This document shows, one piece after another, positions 1 to 8,012 of a stretch of 64,000 bases of DNA (position 1 is the first letter of the stretch; every line of letters starts with the position of its first letter). Below the pieces are notes generated by a model. It searched no databases. It was given only the letters and a program-made list of their open reading frames with translations, and was not told the origin of the DNA. The stretch comes from Mya arenaria. Its lineage: Eukaryota > Mollusca > Bivalvia > Myida > Myidae. The stretch covers positions 3,618,001 through 3,682,000 of the forward strand of contig NC_069130.1 in the NCBI RefSeq assembly GCF_026914265.1, read 5' to 3'. A program made the position numbers and the translations under genes.

Positions 1-470
1 CATAAGCCATATGCACAAAAATGCAGCATCAAGTCCATGATACATGAAAAATTGATATCTTTCGGAGGCTGGCGTTCACACAAGATTTTCATGTAAAAAA
101 TCAAATCTTCATAATGTTGAAAAAATTATAGGCTCATGCAAATCTCTCAAAAAATTACAAATCTTACAATCATAAGCCATATGCACAAAAAAATGCAGCT
201 AAGTCGATGAAACATGAAAAATTGGTATCTTACTGAAACTGGCGTTCACACAAGATTTCATGAAAAAAATAAAATCTTCATAATGATCAAATTCAACAAA
301 TCTACATTTGCAGCAAATCTCACAGATCTCACAATCATAAGCCATATGCACAAATTCCACCAAGTCCATGAAACTTGAAAAAAATGATATTTTGCTGAAA
401 CTGATTTCACATAATCTTCATAGAAAAACTACTTCATTCACAGATTTCAAAATCTCGAGCCATTTGTACA
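1..470. repeat. Tandem repeat, about 165-170 bp period
   Basis: The motif CATAAGCCATATGCACAAA begins at 1, 171 and 336, and each copy is followed by related sequence (AAGTCCATGA, then TGAAAAATTG, then GGCGTTCACACAAGATTT in the first two). A degraded fourth start lies near 455. The array enters from outside the window. A 67-codon frame at 368-571 overlaps its end; it has no recognisable domain and I do not call it a gene. Repeat blocks between genes are common in large invertebrate DNA viruses, but nothing here proves an origin function. Confidence 0.8.
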
Positions 471-600
471 ATAATAATGCGGAATCAAGTGATAATTCTG
501 GAACTATTTCATATGAGCGTATAAATAAAAACGGTAAAAAAATAGTCCTAACCATTTATGCACAATTATAATGCGATGCGCATTAATTTTGGCCATCGGG

Positions 601-632
601 TATATAAGCTCCACATTTTTCAATATTCGTCA
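601..632 (+). promoter_or_regulatory. TATA box plus initiator (strong Pol II core promoter)
   Basis: TATATAAG occupies 601-608, and an initiator-like TCATTCC puts the start A at 632, 31 bases after the first T of the TATA box. This is the canonical arthropod/animal TATA-Inr spacing. The same layout occurs in front of the kinase gene on the other strand (5048 to 5018), which supports both. It points rightward into a 1.4-kb stretch without a credible protein gene. Confidence 0.6.
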
Positions 633-2110
633 TTCCAGTAGCAAGCTCTTAGCTCAGAAGTGCTGTTAGTCTGCTGGGAGCCCAAAGTGGGTTTGAACTT
701 CTCAGATTTCTCCTCGCACTATGAACTTGGTGCATCAGAGATACAGAGAAAATATCTGAGAGGTTTTTTGACCTTCTGGTTTGAACATGAGAACCGTATG
801 TCGCGATACCTCATAGTTTTTCGCTCTTGAGTCTGGCCAGCTCATGTTGTCGATCACTTTGACATTGCCTGACGAATACGATCATTCTCTGTGATAACCA
901 TTAGATCATATACAATTCAAAAGCGATTTTGGCAAGTGATTTGTTATTTGCGTCTGGTAGCATGAGCATAGAAGTATAGCTTCGACGAGATTTGTTTCTC
1001 ATTGCTCAATATGCTACGGTCTTGGATGCAATGCAATGATTTTGTCAACTTCGCAAAAACATTTTGGCAAAAGTAAAATTTGAGAGGCTACCATGAGTAT
1101 GGAGGTGTCGTTAGACCAGCTTAGTATTGGTGTAAGGTGATGTACAGTACCAATACTAGGAACCGCTCATGGTCATCATGTCGCGCTACAGGCAATGAAA
1201 AATAGGGAGTGGCAACCTCTATGCTCACGAGTACCCCTTTTCTGTACGCTAGTGCATGCATAGAGAGTGGACGAAGCGAATGGGGCGCTAGTCCTAAGTG
1301 TGCCCTGTCGAGTAGTTGCCTTTAGCGCTGCCTCAGTTTTTTTTCAAAATTCAAAATTCAATCGCTTCTTTGCTCATAAGTTGCGATACATAAAAGGAAA
1401 TGCTTTCTGAGATTAAAGTTAGCATTTCCTGCCTGCAAGTAAAGCGAGCAAATATGCCTCTATGTGCTTAAGAGGTGTGTTTGAAAGTGAACTCTGTAGC
1501 CTTCTCTTAGATCAAAAGATAAATAAGTCTACGAGTTTTCGAGCCTAGCTTGTGGTTGAGGTACTTGAAGTTGATCGCAGAAATCCCTTCTTTGATCGGA
1601 CAATGCGGCTGAGGCACTCGATTCTTGCCCCAGTACAGGCCTTCTTGTATCAGACATCACTTGTTCGGCGTTGTACCTACAACGAGTCAGCAATACCCCG
1701 TTTGTTACACCCGAGTAGTCCAGCACTCTACATTAAAGGTGTAACAAATTGTAGAAGGTCGCCTGGAAGGCCTCTAATGGGTGCTGATTTTGCGTAGTGT
1801 ATGACACTAGGAAAATAGGTTTCTGGCTCAGAGTTACCATTTTCCGATCTCGCTGATGCCGTGGGTAACCTGACCAATGCCAGTCACAAGTCTGGATGAA
1901 AAACAGGGAGTGACCACATTGCATGACAAAAATACTTTTCACATTGAATGTTTGACATTATAACAATTGTAAACATTTGCTTGTGTTTGATTTCATGAAA
2001 ACAATTGTGTATAATTATGTATATTGATATGTTTGCAATGTTATGAATACTATGCATGTTTGTACTTTGTTATCTGCTTACATTTTTGAATAAAACATAA
2101 ACTGAAATTA
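632..2110 (+). ncRNA. Candidate hairpin-rich noncoding transcript
   Basis: The interval begins at the TATA/Inr promoter and ends just after an AATAAA at 2089-2094. Frames inside it (65-81 codons on both strands around 1529-1942) overlap each other and show no domain. It contains several stem-loops visible by eye. GTAGCAT+GAGCA (957-968) pairs with TGCTC+ATGCTAC (1003-1017). CCATGAG (1091-1097) pairs with CTCATGG (1166-1172), enclosing TAGTATTGGT/ACCAATACTA (1122-1131 with 1149-1158). CTCTATGC (1217-1224) pairs with GCATAGAG (1258-1265). TTTGTTACACC (1701-1711) pairs with GGTGTAACAAA (1738-1748). A weaker one lies at 787-815. The stems are real in the sequence; transcription and processing (for example as a miRNA cluster) are inferred. 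Confidence 0.35.
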
Positions 2111-2361
2111 GAAGCATTAGTTGTATATGAGAAATTTTCAATAGTTATGCAACGATTGAGTGAAACAAAATTTAAGCATCATGAAGACTTTCGTCTTTTG
2201 AAATGCTTCAAACTGCAAAGCTCACTTCACTTTCACGTGAAAGCAATTTTTAATTTTCATCTCATATTTTTCAAAATCTTCAAACATAAGAAAAACTCAT
2301 GTTTCCTTTGTATTACAATTTCAAGCTCTTATAATCTTCACTTCTCAGCTCATTTGCACCA

Positions 2362-2443
2362 AGTACGGTGGCCGAGTGGTTAAGGCGTTGGACTCAAGTT
2401 CCAATGGACAATGTCCGCGTGGGTTCGAACCCCACCCGTACTA
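2362..2443 (+). tRNA. tRNA-Leu (anticodon CAA), intronless
   Basis: The 82-nt cloverleaf has acceptor AGTACGG/CCGTACT and D-arm region GGCCGAGTGGTTAAGGC. The anticodon stem TTGGA/TCCAA carries loop CTCAAGT (anticodon CAA, reads UUG). The long variable arm is GGAC-AAT-GTCC and the T-arm GTGGG-TTCGAAC-CCCAC. The discriminator base is A, as in leucine rather than serine class II tRNAs. A Pol III stop TTTT lies at 2448-2451. Animal tRNA-Leu(CAA) genes usually contain an intron after the anticodon; this one has none. Confidence 0.93.
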
Positions 2444-2591
2444 ATACTTTTGCATTTAAGGCAATTGTCCATTCGACTAAGAGTAACTGCAAAGTTTTGT
2501 AAGGCATCCATGAGCAATTTGGCAGATCGTATGGCCTTTGCATTATAATTTCAAGCTCTTATAATCTTCACTTCTCAGCTCATTTGTACCA

Positions 2592-2673
2592 AGTACGGTG
2601 GCCGAGTGGTTAAGGCGTTGGACTTAAGTTCCAATGGACTATGTCCGCGTGGGTTCGAACCCCACCCGTACTA
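2592..2673 (+). tRNA. tRNA-Leu (anticodon TAA), intronless
   Basis: This gene is identical to the tRNA 230 bases upstream except for the first anticodon base (loop CTTAAGT, anticodon TAA, reads UUA) and one base in the variable-arm loop (GGAC-TAT-GTCC). All stems are intact, the discriminator is A, and a TTTT terminator lies at 2679-2682. The pair therefore covers both UUR leucine codons, which are favoured in AT-rich genes such as those that follow. Confidence 0.93.
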
Positions 2674-2742
2674 ATATATTTTGCATTTTGGCTGACATGC
2701 GATTAGTATCCAAGATATTTCGTAATTTGGCATCACCTCAGC

Positions 2743-3003
2743 ATGAAACAAGAAACGCGACAAGAGTTGCAACTACAAAACGATGAAAAAAACATTTGTC
2801 AAATTTGTGTTACGGACAAAAAGTGTATTGTGTTTACGCCTTGTGGCCATTTGACTTGTCATGAATGTTCAATCAAAACTAGTAAATGCTATTTTTGTAG
2901 AACTGTTGTTATCGGAAAATATCAAATTTATGAAAAAACCGTAAACCGTAATCAATTATTTGTATTTTTGCTTTCTGTTTATTTCATTTACATAGAAAGG
3001 TGA
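2743..3003 (+). CDS. Small RING-finger protein with C-terminal hydrophobic segment
   Basis: This 86-aa, single-exon gene is dominated by a C3HC4 RING of the compact type found at the C-terminus of IAP proteins. Its ligands are C19, C22, C34, H36, C39, C42, C49 and C52, with the typical TPCGH core. RINGs of this class act as E3 ubiquitin ligases; that role is family knowledge, not shown here. The last 25 residues are hydrophobic (about 69-83, LFVFLLSVYFIYI), which could be a tail anchor placing the RING on a membrane. No BIR domain is present, so it may be a stand-alone RING gene or the end of a decayed IAP. It lies 70 bases after the second tRNA. Confidence 0.7.
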   Translation: MKQETRQELQLQNDEKNICQICVTDKKCIVFTPCGHLTCHECSIKTSKCYFCRTVVIGKYQIYEKTVNRNQLFVFLLSVYFIYIER

Positions 3004-3198
3004 ATCACTCAAACACTACCAGTTCTGATTCACACAGTTATGCTGTAGACAGCCGCAATACGCTAGTTAGCTCAAATTTCTAACATTGGTTTGCAAAGTT
3101 GTTGAATGCAAGTTCGAGAAATAATGTATACGCTTTTTAGAGTACTTCAAACTATTTAAACATACAGCAGTGACTGTACTATTCACACTTCACTTACT

Positions 3199-3498
3199 AT
3201 GGCAAAACGATATACTGACATCGCTGGGTTTGCTGGACTACAGTACAATGATTATTTCAAAACATTCTGTTGGGAATGCCAATTGTGTTGTGCTGGAGTC
3301 TTTACGTTAGAACCTTGTCAACGACATGATCTTTTGAACATTTTTCCTCCAGCTGGCTACTGCCAAAACTGTTTTCGATATGTGTGGTACTGTAATGATT
3401 GTAAGGCTGATGGAACGCCACCAAAAGTGCGAATGAGAAACTATTGTTTGTCATGTTTCTTCCACCGATTTGAAAATCTTGCAATCTTGGCCGGCTAA
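3199..3498 (+). CDS. Cys-rich CxxC zinc-binding protein, unknown function
   Basis: The 99-aa single-exon protein has paired cysteines typical of zinc knuckles: C24/C27, C30/C31, C40, C55/C58, C65/C68 and C83/C86, with H43 and H89 nearby. Apart from the even CxxC spacing I recognise no family. A TATA-like TATTTAAA lies at 3153-3160, with a TCACACT start candidate about 32 bases on and the ATG 14 bases later. AATAAA occurs at 3556-3561, about 60 bases after the stop. Short 5' and 3' flanks and lack of introns match its neighbours. Confidence 0.6.
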   Translation: MAKRYTDIAGFAGLQYNDYFKTFCWECQLCCAGVFTLEPCQRHDLLNIFPPAGYCQNCFRYVWYCNDCKADGTPPKVRMRNYCLSCFFHRFENLAILAG

Positions 3499-3628
3499 CC
3501 CTGACGTGGTTGAAGAAAGTTTTCGATTGATTGTGACAATTATCTTGTTTCACAAAATAAAAAATAAAAACTTGAAATAAATTACTTTGTTTTTGTATCT
3601 GATACCAAGACGCTCATTTTTTCCTCTG

Positions 3629-3775
3629 ATGATTTTCAATTTTCATTCTCAATTTTCATTCTCAATTTTCATTCTCAATTTTCAATTTTCATTCTCAATT
3701 TTCATTCTCAATTTCATTCTCAATTTTCATTCTCAATTTTCATTCTCAATTTTCACATTCGTCATTTTCATTTTC
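3629..3775. repeat. Low-complexity CAATTTTCATTCT repeat
   Basis: A 12-13 base T-rich unit (TCTCAATTTTCAT) is repeated about ten times with small slips. The open frame through it (rich in F, S, I, L) is a by-product of the repeat, not a gene. It separates the Cys-rich gene from the next tandem array. Confidence 0.85.
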
Positions 3776-3820
3776 ACCCTCGTGGGACTAAACCCACTCC
3801 GCCGATATCGGGTTGTATTA

Positions 3821-4066
3821 AGCTTTTGCGCATTTCCACGATAAAGTTAGCTAGAAATTAAAGCTTTTGCGCATTTCCACGATAAAGTTAGCTAGAAATT
3901 AAAGCTTTTGCGCATTTCCACGATAAAGTTAGCTAAAAATTAAAGCTTTTGCGCATTTCCACGATAAAGTTAGCTAACAATTAAAGCTCAGTCGATTTTC
4001 TACGTTAAAGTTAGCTGAAAAAGATTGCTCTGTCGAATTTCCGCGATAAAGTTAGCTGTAAAAGAA
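3821..4066. repeat. Six-copy 41-bp tandem repeat between convergent genes
   Basis: Copies start at 3821, 3862, 3903, 3944, 3985 and 4026. The unit contains GCGCATTTCCACGATAAAGT followed by TAGCT. The first four copies are nearly identical and the last two are diverged (GATTTTCTACG, AATTTCCGCG), so the array is growing or being homogenised from one end. It sits in the gap between the rightward Cys-rich gene and the leftward kinase gene, the usual place of homologous-region repeats in large insect and crustacean viruses. A replication or enhancer role is only a guess. Confidence 0.85.
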
Positions 4067-4202
4067 TGCTTGCTTTTTCGAGAACAATTGCTGAACAATT
4101 ATCATGAACAATAAAGATAAAAAGAAGTTGTAGTTTCAACGCTATGTTTAATATGTTTGAAACCAGAAAGGTACTATCACAAAATACATATATCGTGATG
4201 CG

Positions 4203-4990
4203 TCAGTCACACAACCATTGATGTTGTAGTAGAGCTGAGACTTCAGGTCTTTCACTGGGGATGGGTTCTAGGCATGCCAAAACAAAGTTGATATACTGTT
4301 CCGAAACATTGGTCCCAAACTTAAGCGCAGCTCCTTTTTCAATGACGTACGATTCCCACGGAACATCATCGTGTAACATCTCATAGGCCATTATACCAGT
4401 GACCAGACTGTAGACTTACGAGGGAAGCATACCTTGAACTGTCTCTCAGGAGCACGATAGGCAGGTGTGGAAACTTCATATGATTTCAAAGATATGCACT
4501 CGTCATCAGTTGGCACGCAAAACTCTAAATCACATAGGCGAACTTCTATGGTGTCTGGATCGATCAACACATTCTCTGGTTTCATGTCCATGTGCATCAA
4601 TTGGCACTTGCTGTCCATTTCACAAAGAATCAAAATGATTTGCCACATAATGTCTTTCACCACAGGCTCAGGGATATCAAACTTTTCCACATAGGTAAAT
4701 AGGTCCATTGGCATTCTTTCAAATACCACGCTGTAATTGCTCGCTCCATTTTTGGTCTTGTCATGGTAAATCTCACAATCGACCATGTGGTTGATACCTC
4801 GTACGCCCATCTGTTGCATAAGGCAAGTGTTAGCTATCTCTGGCGGGGTTTCGCAATGTTGACTCCACCACCGACCTTGTTTTACGACAAGCTGCTTGTC
4901 ACCGTTCTTGCTATGTGCCTCAAACACCTTTCCATTTCCACCCTTTCCCAGAAAATGACCTTTACTTATACGAGTAAACAGAGACGACAT
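4203..4990 (-). pseudogene. Serine/threonine protein kinase, broken by one frameshift
   Basis: The reading frame from 4990 to 4391 holds most of a kinase domain. Counting from an upstream in-frame ATG at 5053, it has a glycine loop GKGGNG (36-41), VVK lysine 58, the catalytic loop HMDMKPEN (154-161, catalytic D156, N161), D175 of a DFG-like DLE, and the APE motif (201-203). Near 4391-4395 one base appears to be missing in the VWSL region of helix F. The rest of the C-lobe continues in another frame to 4203 and ends with a typical VSALLQHQWL helix. Substitutions HMD for HRD and DLE for DFG keep the catalytic aspartates. I prefer the ATG at 4990 because a TATA box (TATAAAAG, 5048-5041) would start RNA near 5018, downstream of the ATG at 5053. 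Either the gene is dead or the break is an assembly error. Viral or cellular origin is not settled. Confidence 0.75.
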
Positions 4991-5017
4991 ATTGGCTCGA
5001 GTTTGAGACGCAAATGA

Positions 5018-5048
5018 TGACTGGAGTTCTGTTTCAGTCCCTTTTATA
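5018..5048 (-). promoter_or_regulatory. TATA box and initiator of the kinase gene
   Basis: On the minus strand TATAAAAG runs 5048-5041, and a TCATCA places a start A at 5018, 31 nt into the element. The spacing matches the + strand promoter at 601-632. This decides the kinase start: the first ATG after 5018 is at 4990. Confidence 0.5.
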
Positions 5049-5142
5049 CGCAAAATATAAAATCACGTGATCACAAATATAATGAAACCATTTTAAACTA
5101 TATCTGATGTCAATGAACACTTTACGAAATAAGTAAGCAAAT

Positions 5143-6024
5143 ATGGCAAGTAAGGTAACACCTACATCACTGGGCATCTTCACCACGAAGCCAAAATTTC
5201 CAAACTATGCAATACCAACAAAACGATTGGAATCCTTCACAGAATCATCAACACCGTGGCCAGATAGTCACATTGACGTGAACGATTAGTTTCTGCTGGC
5301 CTAGTATACTCAGGTGTGGGCGATGCTGTCCGTTGTTACTATTGCGGCGGGGTCTAAAACATTGGGAGATCGGTGATGATCCGATGTATGAACATGCGAG
5401 ATGGTTTCCAACGTGTCCGCATATCGTTATTTGTAAGGAAAAGATTACGTTGAAAAAGCAAGGCTGGGTGAACACCATCCATATCAAAACAAAAGGAAAA
5501 GGTAAACCAATCCGATGAACAGGAATCATCAATTTCACGCCAAGAAACAGCCATGGAAGCAGCGGCGAGTTTGGTTACCACATGGATTGGATACGCATAG
5601 CGCTAGAATATACAGTGAAAGAGAAGGTCCGAATTCGCAGTTTCAAGCGAGCGATCTTATGTCAATTCTGATGGAGATGGAAGACGATCCAAGTATGGCG
5701 ATAAACTATACTGCTGGTTCTGGTTCTTGCTGTGTAACTGAACAATCCCAAGATAGTCCATCAAATGGGCTAGAAACTGATCTAGAAGCATTGCAAGAAG
5801 AAAATCAAAATCTGAAGGATAAGCAAAATTGCAAAATTTGTCTTGAATGTCTTGCCGATGTGATCTTCCTTCCTTGTGGGCATATTGTAACTTGTCCACA
5901 GTGTGCTCACGCCAACAGTCAATGCCCTATTTGTCGCAAAGATATATTGGGCTTAGTCAAATGTCAATTTGCTGATTTTTCTGAGAAGGATGACGATGGT
6001 GTATATAAGACATCAAATCATTAA
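5143..6024 (+). pseudogene. Inhibitor-of-apoptosis (BIR + RING) gene with several frameshifts
   Basis: An ATG at 5143 opens a frame ending at a TAG (5287-5289). The BIR domain starts at the end of this frame and continues in two other frames. It passes the RCYYCGGG zinc motif (about 5329-5349), then [19 protein letters not shown] and TCPHI with the last BIR ligands (about 5348-5430), ending at a TGA (5516-5518). At least two indels lie inside the BIR (near 5285 and 5345), and more follow before the RING. The C-terminal RING is intact within the frame 5515-6024 and is a C3HC4 finger (NCKICLECLADVIFLPCGH core, two further CxxC-type pairs). IAPs block caspases through BIRs and ubiquitinate targets through the RING; large DNA viruses of invertebrates, including malacoherpesviruses, carry them, and bivalve genomes also have many. 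The repeated breaks in BIR but not RING mean no full protein can be made; a RING-only product is possible. Confidence 0.75.
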
Positions 6025-6050
6025 TAATATCGACAAAACAAAAATACTGA

Positions 6051-6356
6051 TTAAGTTTCATATTTTATTTTCATTTCATTTTGGAGTGAAGTAATGTCGT
6101 GTCTGATTGAATGTCGGAGAGAATCGCCATACAGAGAATAACTGTTTAATGTTTTTGTTATATTGTTCACAAATTTTGAAATGACATTACACATTTTTTT
6201 ATGTTCTGTCGCAATATGTCTTTCGCAAAAAAAACATACTTCGGTTTTGTCTGCAATACTTTTTGCTACCATGGCTTGTTCAGCTTCTGAAAAATTGTAT
6301 TGTGACAAGTCCGTTATCTGATGTTTTTGAAGACAGCAGTTACAATAAAACGTCAT
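6051..6356 (-). CDS. Hypothetical protein with split zinc-binding motif
   Basis: The 101-aa protein contains C5, C7, C8 and H12 near the N-terminus and CFFCERH (C41, C44, H47) with H52 further on. A single treble-clef or split zinc finger is plausible. The C-terminal half (about 55-101) looks helical and has no Cys. I recognise no family. It is the last of a run of five minus-strand genes and lies 24 bases downstream of the next one. The intact + strand IAP RING frame ends at 6024, so the two genes converge with 26 bases between stops; AATAAA-type signals on the minus strand overlap that gap. Confidence 0.5.
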   Translation of the reverse strand: MTFYCNCCLQKHQITDLSQYNFSEAEQAMVAKSIADKTEVCFFCERHIATEHKKMCNVISKFVNNITKTLNSYSLYGDSLRHSIRHDITSLQNEMKIKYET

Positions 6357-6380
6357 GTTTATTTTATTAAAAAATGTCGA

Positions 6381-6701
6381 TTATGCTTTATATTGTTTTT
6401 TCCCACGGAACCTTTTCTTCAAATGTTTTCTGATATCCTCTGACACTGCCCATAAGAGGTCTTCATCGTGAATGATTGAATGCAAATTTAAATGCAATTC
6501 ATCTCTAAACTGTTGAAAAATATCTCTGTGAAACGAAACCCAGCAAGCGAAGGCAAGCAGTTGACCTAGCATCTGGTTACTACAAAATCGGTTGGCGACT
6601 GGATACCAGATGTCAAAAACATCGGACCCTATACTGTCGCGATCATCGCCGTGTTTCATTTCCAATTTCCTCAGAAGGCTATTCGGAATCCTAGCATGCA
6701 T
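6381..6701 (-). CDS. Hypothetical 106-aa protein, basic C-terminus
   Basis: The single-exon frame starts at an ATG (6701-6699) and has no recognisable domain. The middle (DIWYPVANRF to FRDELHLNLH) looks helical, and the last 17 residues are lysine/arginine-rich (KHLKKRFRGKKQYKA), suggesting nuclear or nucleic-acid association. It is packed tightly with its minus-strand neighbours. Coding status rests on an intact frame, composition and context. Confidence 0.45.
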   Translation of the reverse strand: MHARIPNSLLRKLEMKHGDDRDSIGSDVFDIWYPVANRFCSNQMLGQLLAFACWVSFHRDIFQQFRDELHLNLHSIIHDEDLLWAVSEDIRKHLKKRFRGKKQYKA

Positions 6702-6892
6702 CGTATTATTTGATATTCAAAACATTTATTGCTGACAAATATATGTTTCACTTGCGTGTAACGATAAACATAGCCCATATCGCATCGGTTTGATTGCGCA
6801 TTACTGAAGGATGACATATTTTTATGAAAAAGTACGATCAACATGCATAGTTATACAAACTTTTGTCAATAAATAATGAGACACTGATACAT

Positions 6893-7453
6893 TCATGATT
6901 TTGTTATAACAAAACTTGGTAAAGCACCTAGAATATCGACATCTCGCCTGTTACACACCAGACAGCGAAACAGTTTATTTTCTGTACTATCAACATGTTG
7001 AAGATATGTCATGAGACATGATTCGCAACAAAAATAGTGTCCACATTTGTGCCCTTTCACCATTAAATGATCGTTTGTTTTACACAGAACACAGGTATGA
7101 TCCTTGTGTTTATTTTCAAGAAGATCTGCATACTTTTGTCGAAATCTTTGAATCCAGGATCTTGATGCAGAAAACGTTTTAATGTTTAGCTTATTAGCAG
7201 TAAGCAGTGCGATCTCTTTTATTTTTGATTTTGTCATTTGTTGACTATTGCTCATTTCACATTGAATTCTTTCAAATATATACTTTTCCAGACCCGAAAC
7301 AAGTTCATGCTTCGGTAGTGCATTTGCTTTACTCGCCCAAGATGAGAGAGTTGTTCGTGGAATGCCCAGTTCCCTCGCAACTGATCCAACAGTACGTTTA
7401 CTTTCGGCCAAGATATTTACGGCATTTTGTTTAAACTCCAGTGATCTGTTCAT
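6893..7453 (-). CDS. CENP-B/psq-type helix-turn-helix fused to a RING finger
   Basis: This intact 186-aa protein has three parts. Residues 1-45 (EFKQNAVNILAE, SVARELGIPRTTLSSW) match the psq/CENP-B N-terminal helix-turn-helix of pogo/Tc5-like transposases. Residues 52-110 (LEKYIFERI ... FSASRSWIQRFRQKY) match the second CENP-B-type HTH. Residues 121-167 form a C3HC4 RING: C121, C124, C137, H139, C143, C146, C164, C167. The DDE nuclease domain that normally follows these HTHs in transposases is absent and the RING takes its place. A DNA-bound E3 ligase or a transcription regulator is a reasonable inference. It stands alone, 61 bases downstream of the secreted-protein gene, in the same orientation. 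Confidence 0.75.
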   Translation of the reverse strand: MNRSLEFKQNAVNILAESKRTVGSVARELGIPRTTLSSWASKANALPKHELVSGLEKYIFERIQCEMSNSQQMTKSKIKEIALLTANKLNIKTFSASRSWIQRFRQKYADLLENKHKDHTCVLCKTNDHLMVKGHKCGHYFCCESCLMTYLQHVDSTENKLFRCLVCNRRDVDILGALPSFVITKS

Positions 7454-7513
7454 ACCTGTTAACTGATGAAAAATATGAAATTAATTACTTCTTATTTCAG
7501 ATTCGTTATTGAA

Positions 7514-7966
7514 TTATGTTAATCTAAAGAACCGATTAGTGTGGTAGAATTTTGAATACGAAGTCAATACGCCAACATATGGATATTCATCAAATATGAT
7601 TTTAGACTGCAGATCTATTGCAGCAGATCGAACAAGGTTTAAGTCATAAGAAGGTAAATAAAAGTGTTTTCCCAGTACCCCTAGTCTTTGCATCTTCTTA
7701 AAGTGAACCGATACAACACTAACATTAAATTTATCTCGGAACTCCCCAGCAGCTATTTGGAATAAGTGTAATACAGTTTCATTGCGAAATTCAGTAACTG
7801 GTGAAGATCTATAGTCAGCTAGGTCTATTTTATGACGCATGTAGTAGCAACGTCCATTGTATTCAAAACCGACTGTATTTTCTTCACTACAATATAACGA
7901 ACAGATGCAATTCCCACCAAATGAAAGTTGAATGAAAACCGAAATCACAAACAGTGCTATAATCAT
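7514..7966 (-). CDS. Predicted secreted protein, unknown family
   Basis: The 150-aa protein opens with a clear signal peptide (MIIALFVISVFIQLSFG, residues 1-17). A cysteine cluster follows (C20, C22, C26) and then GRCYYM around C40, which is faintly like the start of a C-type lectin fold, but too few later cysteines are present to support that. N-glycosylation sequons occur at N62 (NET) and N81 (NVS). No C-terminal membrane segment is seen, so it is likely secreted. It lies in the compact minus-strand run. A secreted effector would fit a virus-derived block, but no function can be assigned. Confidence 0.55.
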   Translation of the reverse strand: MIIALFVISVFIQLSFGGNCICSLYCSEENTVGFEYNGRCYYMRHKIDLADYRSSPVTEFRNETVLHLFQIAAGEFRDKFNVSVVSVHFKKMQRLGVLGKHFYLPSYDLNLVRSAAIDLQSKIIFDEYPYVGVLTSYSKFYHTNRFFRLT

Positions 7967-8012
7967 TTTTATTGTTCATAAATACAATCACGTTGTCAAC
8001 AAATATTAGAAT

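Larger units (their letters stand above)
2305..2682 (+). repeat. 230-bp direct duplication carrying the two tRNA genes
   Basis: The segment from CCTTTG at 2305 through the first tRNA and its T-run (2451) is repeated from 2535 to 2682 at an exact offset of 230. The copies share about 57 bases of 5' flank (including TTTCAAGCTCTTATAATCTT) as well as the tRNA. The shared flank shows that the second tRNA arose by local duplication and that the upstream sequence was copied with it. Confidence 0.85.

Noticed and set aside
368..571. 67-codon frame after the first tandem repeat
   Set aside because: It starts inside a repeat copy, is Asn/Lys/Ser-rich, and has no domain or neighbour support.
1529..1942. 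Frames of 65-81 codons on both strands
   Set aside because: They overlap one another, lack domains, and coincide with predicted stem-loops.
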